A stretch of DNA of 64,000 nt from the NCBI RefSeq assembly GCF_900299525.1, contig NZ_OMKA01000032.1, forward strand, positions 20,243 through 84,242, given 5' to 3'. This DNA comes from Aquimarina sp. Aq78. Its GTDB lineage: Bacteria > Bacteroidota > Bacteroidia > Flavobacteriales > Flavobacteriaceae. The first letter of the stretch is position 1; each line of letters starts with the position of its first letter. A model generated the notes under the pieces. That model did no database searches and was not told the DNA's origin. It worked only from the letters and a program-made list of their open reading frames with translations. The translations under genes were made by a program, and so were the position numbers. This document shows, piece after piece, positions 27,702 through 35,537 of this stretch.

Positions 27702-28277
27702 TTAATTAGTGCCATCTTTCATGAGCTTATCTGTATAATGTGCTTTATGCTTGGGTTTAGCAAAGCGTTTTTGATTATAAGCTTTAGATTTTCCTTTTGG
27801 GATAGATAAACTTTGCCATTGCTCACTAGCAATCATTTTCCCGAGAAATACGATTTGTCCTATATGATACGAATAATGCGCTAATTGTCTGTTGATCGCT
27901 TCAGTAATACTATGTTCTATATTACGAATATAAATAGGCTGGTTAAAATTATTTTGATCGATACTATCTAGTGCTTCAAAAAGGCATTGCCATCCATCAT
28001 CCCATTTGGTTAGAAGATCTTCTTTAGATTTAATGTCGTTTTCAAATTCGGCATCACGTTGCCTCCATTCTTTTTCTCCATCTGTAGTTAAAAAATCGGT
28101 CCAACGGGATTTCATATTACCCCAGAGATGTTTTACAATAATGGCTATGCTATTACTCTCGTTGTTATATTGCCAAAAAAGCTTCTCTTCAGGGATTTGA
28201 TCTATTGTTTTTTCTCCCAGAGATTTATAATAAGCAAACTGTTTTTGGATTCCTTCTAGATATTCGGATGATTTCAT
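27702..28277 (-). CDS. DinB-superfamily protein (DUF1572)
   Basis: 191 residues forming a four-helix DinB-like bundle. Candidate metal-binding histidines lie in AIIVKHLWGNM and AHYSYHIGQIVFLGKM. The N-terminal EYLEGIQKQFAYYKSLGEKTIDQIPEEKLFW is typical of DUF1572. Related enzymes are thiol-dependent transferases, but the reaction of this subgroup is unknown. It sits between dnaN and the B12 permease with no obvious link to either. Confidence 0.82.
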   Translation of the reverse strand: MKSSEYLEGIQKQFAYYKSLGEKTIDQIPEEKLFWQYNNESNSIAIIVKHLWGNMKSRWTDFLTTDGEKEWRQRDAEFENDIKSKEDLLTKWDDGWQCLFEALDSIDQNNFNQPIYIRNIEHSITEAINRQLAHYSYHIGQIVFLGKMIASEQWQSLSIPKGKSKAYNQKRFAKPKHKAHYTDKLMKDGTN

Positions 28278-28384
28278 TGATGTATACTTTTACTTTAAAG
28301 ATAAGGTTTTAAAATGTAAGTTTTATATTGTAGGGTAGAGGGAACCTGCATAAAAATATGCTCTACCAAATGATAAAACGAGTA

Positions 28385-29416
28385 TTAAAATAACATTTTT
28401 CGTTTTCGAACCAATAACCAGATGACTACAGGAGCACCAATTAGCGAAGTAATAGCATTAATAGGAAGTGTGTATTCACTGGATGGCAACTGTGCGATAC
28501 TATCACACACCAGCATAATAATGCTTCCTAGTAGTATTACAGCAGGGATTAATGTTTTATGATTAGAGGTATGAAATAGTTGCCTTGTAAGATGAGGTAC
28601 AGCTAAACCAATAAAGGCAATTGGTCCGGCAAAGGCAGTAATGCTACCGGCCAATAATCCCGTAGCAACAATAATAAGAAAACGGCTTGTCTTGATGTTT
28701 AGCCCAAGACTACGAGCATAGTTTTCGCCCAGGAGTAGTGTATTTAGAGGTTTTATGGCAAGGATGGATAATAACATTCCTAATAGTGATATACCAGAAA
28801 ATATAAGTACGTCATACCAGGTGAGATTGCCTAAGCTTCCAAATCCCCAAAAAATATATCGCTGTAATTGATCGGCAGGTGCAAAGTAGGCCAATACACT
28901 CACTATAGCTGCTGTAATACTTCCGAACATAAGTCCGATAATAAGTATTGCCATTGTATCTCTCACCCTAATAGAAACAAGCATAACTGCAAATAGAACT
29001 AATATACTACCTAGACTGGCAGCAATAACCAATCCCCATTTTGAAATTAAAAAAGTAGATACTGCAACTCCGGTAAATGCACTTCCTAGTATCAATAGTG
29101 CTACCCCTAGACTTGCTCCAGAGCTTATGCCGAGGACAAAAGGACCTGCCAATGGATTTCTAAACAGGGTTTGCATCAGTAATCCTGAAACTCCAAGTCC
29201 ACTACCGACAATTATGGCAGTGAGTGCTTTTGGTAATCTATAATCTATAATGATATGCCTCCAGGATTCTTTTTCAACAGCTCCTCCTACGAGGCTACTT
29301 AACGTATCCAGCCACGGAATAAATACTGAGCCTAGGCTTATATTTGCAATAAAACAAATTAATAAAAGCACGATAATACTTATAAAAACACGTTTATATG
29401 ATTTAGTTGGGGTCAA
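28385..29416 (-). CDS. btuC: FecCD/BtuC-family ABC transporter permease
   Basis: 343-residue polytopic inner-membrane permease of the iron-siderophore/cobalamin class. Signatures are GLGVSGLLMQTLFRNPLAGPFVLGISSGASLG, GLMFGSITAA, and FAGPIAFIGLAVPHLTRQLF (contact with the ATPase). The start codon is TTG at 29416, directly after the TAA of the upstream binding-protein gene, with no in-frame ATG nearby, so translation is probably coupled. Neighbouring cob genes and a B12 riboswitch favour cobalamin over siderophore. No ATPase gene follows. Confidence 0.85.
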   Translation of the reverse strand: MTPTKSYKRVFISIIVLLLICFIANISLGSVFIPWLDTLSSLVGGAVEKESWRHIIIDYRLPKALTAIIVGSGLGVSGLLMQTLFRNPLAGPFVLGISSGASLGVALLILGSAFTGVAVSTFLISKWGLVIAASLGSILVLFAVMLVSIRVRDTMAILIIGLMFGSITAAIVSVLAYFAPADQLQRYIFWGFGSLGNLTWYDVLIFSGISLLGMLLSILAIKPLNTLLLGENYARSLGLNIKTSRFLIIVATGLLAGSITAFAGPIAFIGLAVPHLTRQLFHTSNHKTLIPAVILLGSIIMLVCDSIAQLPSSEYTLPINAITSLIGAPVVIWLLVRKRKMLF

Positions 29417-30565
29417 TTAATTTAGTTTTTCAAAAAAATAGGGTTCATAATCGATTAATAATTCAGGGTGTGCAATTTTAATAATATCTTTTAAGATTAA
29501 GTCTGGCCGCATAGGTCCTAATTCATAATATATTAATCCTCCTTTTGAACCCATCTTTAATGTTGAAGAATATACGGCTTTATTTTTAAAGGCATCGAAT
29601 AAAACATATTGATGATTCTTTTGTTTTAGTTCACCAAGAGATTTAGAATTTCCAGATCCTATCCATAGTTCAGCATTTTGAGCCTTTTCAAGTACGCTTT
29701 CAAAACTTAACCTAAGGCTTCCAGTTTTTTTAACGTCTCTCCATAAATATGTAGTGTTAGCATCTTTCAGAAATTTTGCAACAAAGCTATTTCCGCCAGG
29801 AACATACCAAATGTCTTTATACATATTACCAGATAAAATTGTTGGAGAAGAAGTTGTGTTTTGAGCTAAAACAGTTGCGTCGTTATATTCTTTTTTAATG
29901 TTTTGGAAAATATCTTCTGCCATTTTTTCTTTCCCAAAGAAAGCCGCAATAAATTTTATCCATTCTGCTCTACCTAGTGGATGTTCTTCCATCCACGAGC
30001 CATTTATCACAACAGGAATCCCAGTTTTTTGAATCAGGTCATAGGCCTTTGTATCTCCTGAAGATGAAAACCCAATAATTAGTTCGGGAGAAAGTTCAAG
30101 AACAACTTCTGTGTTTAAATTCCATTCTTTGCCAAGTTCTTTTATAGCACCATTACTAATTAAAGCACGTGTTTTTTCAGAAGAAATATAATCTGTATGA
30201 GGAAATCCTACTAATTTCTCTTCAAGATTCATATACTCTAACATTGGAATATCTGTAGTAGAGGTTACAACAACCCTTTCTATAGGCACTTCTATAAATA
30301 TTGCATTTGGAGATTTAAATGGTTTTTCTGTTCCTTTTGGGTGTAAAATATATGTAAATTCTTCTTTTGCATCCGGCCAGGGTGTTGTAACCTTAATTTC
30401 TTTATAGTTTTCACGATTTTTAATAGTAAACCCTGAAGCGTATTCAATATTTTGAGGAGCCAGATACATTACGGTGAGTGGGGTAGTATCCTTTGGCGTT
30501 TTCTTACAAGAAGCACCTAATAAGAACAGTAAAGAAATGATAAAAACAGTACGCATGAGCATCAT
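29417..30565 (-). CDS. btuF: ABC transporter substrate-binding lipoprotein, BtuF-like
   Basis: About 382 residues if started at one of the clustered Mets at 30565, 30562 or 30556, which give a normal lipoprotein signal (MRTVFIISLLFLLGASC). The frame is open to an ATG at 30619, which adds an unlikely leader. Features of the periplasmic-binding fold are PIERVVVTSTTDIPMLEYMNLEEKLVGF, LSPELIIGFSS, a GNMYKDIWYVPGGNSFVAK hinge region, and SLRLSFESVLEKAQNAELW. It should deliver corrinoid to the adjoining permease. The B12 assignment rests on context. Confidence 0.8.
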   Translation of the reverse strand: MMLMRTVFIISLLFLLGASCKKTPKDTTPLTVMYLAPQNIEYASGFTIKNRENYKEIKVTTPWPDAKEEFTYILHPKGTEKPFKSPNAIFIEVPIERVVVTSTTDIPMLEYMNLEEKLVGFPHTDYISSEKTRALISNGAIKELGKEWNLNTEVVLELSPELIIGFSSSGDTKAYDLIQKTGIPVVINGSWMEEHPLGRAEWIKFIAAFFGKEKMAEDIFQNIKKEYNDATVLAQNTTSSPTILSGNMYKDIWYVPGGNSFVAKFLKDANTTYLWRDVKKTGSLRLSFESVLEKAQNAELWIGSGNSKSLGELKQKNHQYVLFDAFKNKAVYSSTLKMGSKGGLIYYELGPMRPDLILKDIIKIAHPELLIDYEPYFFEKLN

Positions 30566-30828
30566 TTTTTTGTAAAAATAGTAAATCAGAATAAGTTTGG
30601 GTCTAAGGTAGCATTTCATTATGCTATAGATAATTTATATACACTTTAGTATCAACTTAATAAATAGTAAAAAAATGTTTTATGAATCATTTAATCAAAA
30701 AAATAATGATTATTTGATAAGCAAAACAATTTATAAACCGTCATTTAACTATTTGTTCTCTTTAAGCTAAAACCGGAAAACTGCTAAAAAACGTTCTTTG
30801 GATATTTAATGCAAATGCATAAATAGAT

Positions 30829-31827
30829 ATGAAAAGCTTAAACTTACATTTTACCTTTTTAATAGTGTTAACGTTTTTTTCATGCTCTTATGAGGAAAGC
30901 AATATAGAAGATTACGAAAATCAAAAATTTCAAGAAAGTAAAAATAGGAATATAGAAAGCTTGACGATAGTAAGCTACAATATATTTCATTTACCTGGTA
31001 TTGCACGAATAAAACACTATAAGGAAGAAGAGAGGTCGACAAAGCAGCTACAGGTTTTAACAGAAATGGCACCTTTATTAGATGTTATTGTTTTTCAGGA
31101 AGGATTTAACAGACAAGCCGAGACATATCTATTTAATAAATTGGAGGAGGTATATCCTTATAACACAGTACTTGTTGGCCAATATTGTAGTGCAGGTTCT
31201 TATTGGAACTCTGTTAATGGAGATTGTTCTAATAGTCTCTTTGTTGTTAATGGAGGGGTAAGGATTTTTAGTAAATATCCAATTGATATTAAAAGGCAGT
31301 ACGTGTTTAACAACTCTGCATACGGAACAGCGGATTATTATTCTAATAAAGGCGCAGTATATGTTGAGATTACTAAAAATGGAAAAAAATACCATATTGT
31401 AGGTACACATTTACAAGCAGATCAAGGAAGTTATAATGGAACTTCTGTTCGATTAAAGCAATTAAAAGAAATTAGGGATTGGGTAAATAGTTTAAAAATA
31501 CCAATATCAGAACCTTTAATTTATGCAGGAGATATGAATGTGGAATATACAGATACATTTTCGTATAAGGATATGAAAAGTATTTTGAATTCTAGAATAT
31601 CATATTCTTTTAACCCTTCGACAGAAGCAGGGACCTATTCTAATACCAATACTTTGGTTAGAAAAGAATATCCAAATTATAATAATACACTAGATTATAT
31701 TTTAATTAGCAAAAGTCATAAGCAACCAGTTTTTATACCTGAAATGCAGGTACTTCAATTTGTGAAAGATGGTGAAGATCTATCAGATCATAATGCGGTA
31801 AAAACAACATATAGTTTTAATAATTAA
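30829..31827 (+). CDS. Sphingomyelinase C-like phosphodiesterase lipoprotein
   Basis: 332 residues. Lipoprotein signal ends FFSC (Cys19). The endonuclease/exonuclease/phosphatase fold follows: VSYNIFHLPG, then VIVFQEGF (metal Glu), then GTHLQADQ, GDMNV and the C-terminal catalytic SDHNAV. The SNKGAVYVEI...KYHIVGTHLQA order is characteristic of bacterial neutral sphingomyelinases/phospholipases. It should hydrolyse sphingomyelin or related phospholipids at the cell surface. Flavobacteria make sulfonolipids and sphingolipid-like molecules, so it might act on environmental or host lipids. It is the only non-B12 gene inside the B12 block. Confidence 0.8.
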   Translation: MKSLNLHFTFLIVLTFFSCSYEESNIEDYENQKFQESKNRNIESLTIVSYNIFHLPGIARIKHYKEEERSTKQLQVLTEMAPLLDVIVFQEGFNRQAETYLFNKLEEVYPYNTVLVGQYCSAGSYWNSVNGDCSNSLFVVNGGVRIFSKYPIDIKRQYVFNNSAYGTADYYSNKGAVYVEITKNGKKYHIVGTHLQADQGSYNGTSVRLKQLKEIRDWVNSLKIPISEPLIYAGDMNVEYTDTFSYKDMKSILNSRISYSFNPSTEAGTYSNTNTLVRKEYPNYNNTLDYILISKSHKQPVFIPEMQVLQFVKDGEDLSDHNAVKTTYSFNN

Positions 31828-31849
31828 TTTATTGTATAAAACAATAAAT
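31827..31849. terminator. AT-rich hairpin between convergent genes
   Basis: ATTTATTGT (31827-31835) pairs with ACAATAAAT (31841-31849) at the end of the sphingomyelinase gene. The stem is AT-only apart from one pair, so it is a weak terminator candidate. Confidence 0.35.
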
Positions 31850-31900
31850 ATCCCTGCATAAAAATGTAGAGCGTATTTATTAATATACCTACCAATGGGT

Positions 31901-32419
31901 CTAGATAGCAATTACATCTCCGTACGCTATTTTGATAGAAAAAGAATCTTTAAGATCTATTTGTTGCAGGCTAGCAAGTAACGCTCTCATAGGACCGGCA
32001 TGGGTTATTACGGCAATTTTTTCTTCAGAAACATGATCCAGAGAGGTGTAAAAATCCAAAATTCGTTCTTGTAGTGTGATATATGACTCCCCATTTGGGA
32101 CTTGTATATTTACAAAATCATTCATCCAGGGATCTATTTCTGAACTATGTATAGCGTCCCAAGGCTGTAATTCCCAATCTCCAAAATTTAATTCTTTAAG
32201 TCGATTATCATAGATAATTTCTTTTTTGAATGTTTTGGCTAATAGTTTACATCGTTGTAATGGGCTGCTATATATCGTAGTAATTTCATGAACAGGAATA
32301 CATTGATGTATCTTTTCTACTTCTGTAGTAAATGTATCTGTAATTCCGATATCACTTTGCCCATAGCAAATTCCTTTTTCGATATTTGGAGTGGTATGTC
32401 TTACCAGGTATATTTCCAT
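31901..32419 (-). CDS. cobC: Alpha-ribazole phosphatase-like histidine phosphatase
   Basis: 172-residue histidine phosphatase. The phospho-acceptor is in YLVRHTTP, the second Arg in IYSSPLQRC, the catalytic Glu in ELNFGDWE, and the second His in VITHAGPMRAL. It removes the 5'-phosphate from alpha-ribazole-P or adenosylcobalamin-5'-P in nucleotide-loop assembly. It overlaps cobS by 19 bp as last gene of the cob operon, which makes CobC the natural assignment. Confidence 0.88.
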   Translation of the reverse strand: MEIYLVRHTTPNIEKGICYGQSDIGITDTFTTEVEKIHQCIPVHEITTIYSSPLQRCKLLAKTFKKEIIYDNRLKELNFGDWELQPWDAIHSSEIDPWMNDFVNIQVPNGESYITLQERILDFYTSLDHVSEEKIAVITHAGPMRALLASLQQIDLKDSFSIKIAYGDVIAI

Positions 32420-33165
32420 AATGCTATGCTAGTAAGATAAAATACAATTTCACTAAGCTGTTGGACAGCACCTGCACAATCTCCTGTTTGTCCGCCAATC
32501 CATTTTTTAAATTTGGCTGCTAAGAACATTTTTGACAGGTACATAGGGATCAAGGTAAGGAATATCATGGGATTTTTGAAGAAAAATAGGGGAGCAATGC
32601 CAAATATGCCACTAATCAATAATGAACGTACACTCATGCTTTTTGCTGCTGGTTTGGCCTTACTGTTTTCTGTGTCTCTTACATAAGGATGTGTAAAAAT
32701 TAAGGAGGTAGCTATAAAACGACTTAAGGCATGTCCAGAAATTAGTATTAGAGGGACGAAATACGTTTCAGTTTCTCTTAATGCTGCGAATTTTATGCTT
32801 AGAATTAATACCAGTCCAATAGTACCATAGGTACCTAAACGAGAATCTTTCATGATCAAAAGTATCTTGTCTTTGGTCCATCCCCCACCAAATCCATCAC
32901 ACACATCGGCGAATCCATCTTCATGAAATGCACCTGTGGCATAAATAGTAGAAAACATAGATAGTAGTATTGAGACTTCTACCGAAAAAATAAAAGAGGC
33001 CCCGTAAAAAACAATAGCACCAATACTTCCGACGATGATTCCTACGAGAGGAAAATATTTAGAACTAAGACGTAAATTTTCAGAATCGTGATTTACCCAT
33101 TTCGGACAAGGAATACGAGTGAAAAACATCAATGCGGTAAAAAAGATGTGAATTTCTTTTTTCAT
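32401..33165 (-). CDS. cobS: Cobalamin synthase (adenosylcobinamide-GDP ribazoletransferase)
   Basis: 254-residue integral membrane enzyme joining adenosylcobinamide-GDP and alpha-ribazole. The conserved HEDGFADVCDGFGGG acidic motif is followed by KDSRLGTYG. The N-terminal FFTRIPCP is also typical of CobS. It is between a small membrane protein gene and cobC, overlapping the latter. Confident. Confidence 0.95.
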   Translation of the reverse strand: MKKEIHIFFTALMFFTRIPCPKWVNHDSENLRLSSKYFPLVGIIVGSIGAIVFYGASFIFSVEVSILLSMFSTIYATGAFHEDGFADVCDGFGGGWTKDKILLIMKDSRLGTYGTIGLVLILSIKFAALRETETYFVPLILISGHALSRFIATSLIFTHPYVRDTENSKAKPAAKSMSVRSLLISGIFGIAPLFFFKNPMIFLTLIPMYLSKMFLAAKFKKWIGGQTGDCAGAVQQLSEIVFYLTSIALWKYTW

Positions 33166-33168
33166 GAT

Positions 33169-33507
33169 TTATTTAAAATTAATGTCCATAGCAGAATCCT
33201 CTACAAGATATTGCCACAATGGAATTAAAGCACTAATGATAAGTATAAGAGCCAGAATTATCCCAATGCCTCCAACTTTGTTTTTCTTTAAAAATGAAAT
33301 AACCCCAAAATAAAGGCTTAATAATCCAATACAAACAGAGGTTATTCTAAAAGTCTTGGCAACAGTGAATATATAAGAATTGAACTCTGAGGTGTTTTTT
33401 GATGATTCAATCAAAATAGAGTATTGCCGAGATAAATCAATAGTATACCAGTATACGAAATACATCCCGACAATAGCGATAAATATGGATAGGATTCCTT
33501 TTTTCAT
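33169..33507 (-). CDS. Small membrane protein within the cob operon
   Basis: 112 residues with three predicted membrane segments (about 4-22, 53-70, 78-98) and short charged loops. No family recognised. It sits in the cob operon, 3 bp upstream of the cobS start codon and 9 bp after cobT, so it is almost certainly co-transcribed. It might support CobS in the membrane or corrinoid movement, but this is guilt by association. No Cys/His metal motif is visible. Confidence 0.7.
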   Translation of the reverse strand: MKKGILSIFIAIVGMYFVYWYTIDLSRQYSILIESSKNTSEFNSYIFTVAKTFRITSVCIGLLSLYFGVISFLKKNKVGGIGIILALILIISALIPLWQYLVEDSAMDINFK

Positions 33508-33516
33508 TGCGTTAAA

Positions 33517-34554
33517 CTATTCACTACCAGAAACTCCTGCACTTTCAAAACTAGCCATGGTATTAAGAAAAGCAACTGCAGATTCTAGAATAGGATAAGC
33601 TATAGCAACTCCTGTTCCTTCTCCTAATCGCATACCAAGGTTAATCAATGGTTTTTTATCTAAAAACTCATACATCTTTTGGTGTCCTTGTTCTTCTGAT
33701 GTATGAGCAAATATGCAATAATCTAATACATTTTGATACATAGCATGTGCAGCTAATAATGCAGAAGTAACAATAAACCCATCTATGATAATAGTCATTT
33801 TGAGTTCTGCTGCTTTTAAAATTGCTCCGGTAATCATAGCAATTTCGAACCCTCCAAATATAGTTAGTGCTTCAAGCGGAGAAGAAGGTATATGTTTTTG
33901 GTATACTTCAGATAAAATTTGTTGCTTGATTTTAATAGCTGAAGTATCCAGACCAGTTCCAGAACCCACACATTCTGCCAAAGGAACCTTTGTGAAATAT
34001 GACATCAATAATGAAGCAGCAGAGGTGTTTCCGATTCCCATTTCGCCAAAACCTATAGTATTACAGCCATTATTAAACGTTTCTGTGACCAGGTCAGCAC
34101 CTTTTTGTATAGCTATGGTACATTGCTTTGCAGTCATAGCGGGTTTTTCTTGATAATTTTGAGTGCCAAAATCAATTTTTTCATGAATGATACCAGGGAT
34201 ATTTTCAAAATCATGATTAACTCCGGCATCTATTATTTTAAGATCAATATGATGTTGCTTGCAAAAGACATTAATAGCGGCTCCTTCATTTACAAAATTA
34301 TAAACCATTTGTGCGGTCACTTCTTGGGGATAAAGGTTGACTTCTCTTTTTTTTGCAATACCGTGATCACCGGCAAAAACGAGAATAGTAGACTGATCTA
34401 AACTGGGTTGGTCCGTGTTTTGGATCATACCTATTTGTAAAGCTACTGTTTCAAGTACGCCTAATGCTCCAACAGGTTTTGTTTTAGTATTAATTTTGTT
34501 TTGAAGAGCTGCTTCAAGGGTATTATTAAAGATAGGTTTTATATCAAAGTCCAT
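33517..34554 (-). CDS. cobT: Nicotinate-nucleotide--dimethylbenzimidazole phosphoribosyltransferase
   Basis: 345 residues. Typical CobT features are KTKPVGALGVLE, VFAGDHGIAK, GFGEMGIGNTSAAS, and the C-terminal GMRLGEGTGVA containing the catalytic Glu. It activates the lower-ligand base to alpha-ribazole-phosphate. The gene lies 11 bp after cobU and 9 bp before the small membrane protein gene in the minus-strand operon. Confidence 0.96.
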   Translation of the reverse strand: MDFDIKPIFNNTLEAALQNKINTKTKPVGALGVLETVALQIGMIQNTDQPSLDQSTILVFAGDHGIAKKREVNLYPQEVTAQMVYNFVNEGAAINVFCKQHHIDLKIIDAGVNHDFENIPGIIHEKIDFGTQNYQEKPAMTAKQCTIAIQKGADLVTETFNNGCNTIGFGEMGIGNTSAASLLMSYFTKVPLAECVGSGTGLDTSAIKIKQQILSEVYQKHIPSSPLEALTIFGGFEIAMITGAILKAAELKMTIIIDGFIVTSALLAAHAMYQNVLDYCIFAHTSEEQGHQKMYEFLDKKPLINLGMRLGEGTGVAIAYPILESAVAFLNTMASFESAGVSGSE

Positions 34555-34565
34555 GTATATTTTGG

Positions 34566-35078
34566 TTATTTAGAGTTTTTGATTTCAACAGGAATACCAG
34601 AAATCATTAATATTGCTTTATCGGCATGACTGGCTATATGTTGGTTCATCCAGCCTTGGAGTTCGGTAAATTTCCTGCCAATTTTGGTAGTAGCGTGAAC
34701 CCCCATTCCGATTTCATTAGAAATGATAATTATAGTCGCATTTATGTTTAATAGTTTATCAAATTCTGTTTTTGCTTGCGACAGTGAGAGTTGGATGTCA
34801 TTTTTTGTGTCCATATAGTAGTTGGTAAGCCACAAAGTAACGCAATCGATCACAACGACACTATCTTTTTTAACAACTTTAGAGATTTCTTTTTCTTCTT
34901 CAACAGAGATCCAACGATCGTCGCGATCTGCAATATGCCTATCTATACGTTCACGATGATCATCATCCCAAATGCGTGAAGTAGCTAGATAATAAGGAGT
35001 GTTGGATAACTGTAATGCCAGACGCTGTGCATAGCTGCTTTTACCAGAACGTTCTCCTCCTGTGATGTAATACAACAT
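34566..35078 (-). CDS. cobU: Adenosylcobinamide kinase / guanylyltransferase
   Basis: About 170 residues from the ATG at 35078 (MLYYITGGERSGKSSYAQ). The frame is open to 35117 but the extra 13 residues precede the invariant start region. The P-loop GGERSGKS, the VIDCVTLWLTN strand and SNEIGMGVHA are CobU signatures. It phosphorylates adenosylcobinamide and adds GMP. First gene of the cobU-cobT-x-cobS-cobC operon. No corrin-ring genes are present, so the operon suits salvage and lower-ligand remodelling of imported corrinoids. Confidence 0.94.
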   Translation of the reverse strand: MLYYITGGERSGKSSYAQRLALQLSNTPYYLATSRIWDDDHRERIDRHIADRDDRWISVEEEKEISKVVKKDSVVVIDCVTLWLTNYYMDTKNDIQLSLSQAKTEFDKLLNINATIIIISNEIGMGVHATTKIGRKFTELQGWMNQHIASHADKAILMISGIPVEIKNSK

Positions 35079-35175
35079 TGAATTGGTTTTAGAGACAGCA
35101 AAGGTAATCGAATACATTATTTATTTGTTAAAGTAATCCGAAATTCCATAAAATATAATACATTCGCGCAGAATT

Positions 35176-35450
35176 TTGGTTCTGATACTCCTTTCAAGGG
35201 AGTTGAGGATTAAAAGGGAATCAGGTACAATGAAGAATGAAGTTAGCATATAAATCTCGATTTTTTTAATTTTTAATCGTATTTCTGAAGTTTAACATCG
35301 TAAATCAATATTCCTGAGCTGTTCCCGCAACTGTATGCTGTGTCCATCATTAAAAAGGATGCTTGTTGTTAATACTTTATAACCACTGCTCGTTATGACG
35401 ATCGGGAAGGTAAACAACAAGACGCGAGCCAGGAGACCTGCCTTTATTCG
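35176..35450 (+). ncRNA. Cobalamin (B12) riboswitch upstream of btuB
   Basis: The segment contains the riboswitch consensus elements in order: a TTAAAAGGGAA block (35210-35220), a TTCCCGCAACTGT core (about 35323-35335), and the B12 box AGCCAGGAGACCTGCC at 35427-35442, with variable stems between. It lies 96 bp upstream of a plus-strand TonB receptor and should shut off that gene when adenosylcobalamin is abundant. The adjacent minus-strand cob operon is not covered by it. 35079-35175 holds only the divergent promoters. Confidence 0.93.
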
Positions 35451-35537
35451 ATATAATCAAACTTTCGGGACAATGGTTTGGGTATGGGTAAACTACATGC
35501 TTTTTTCCGGTAATTGTAAAAATTAAGTGTTTAAGTA

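Noticed and set aside
33785..34401. Plus-strand frames opposite cobT
   Set aside because: Antisense of a well-conserved enzyme with all motifs intact.
35427..35442. Considering the GGCGAGCC hairpins as B12 riboswitch fragments because of the similar GCGAGCCAGGAG string
   Set aside because: The hairpins lack the CCCGCAACTGT core and the GGGAA block, and the resemblance is only about eight bases.
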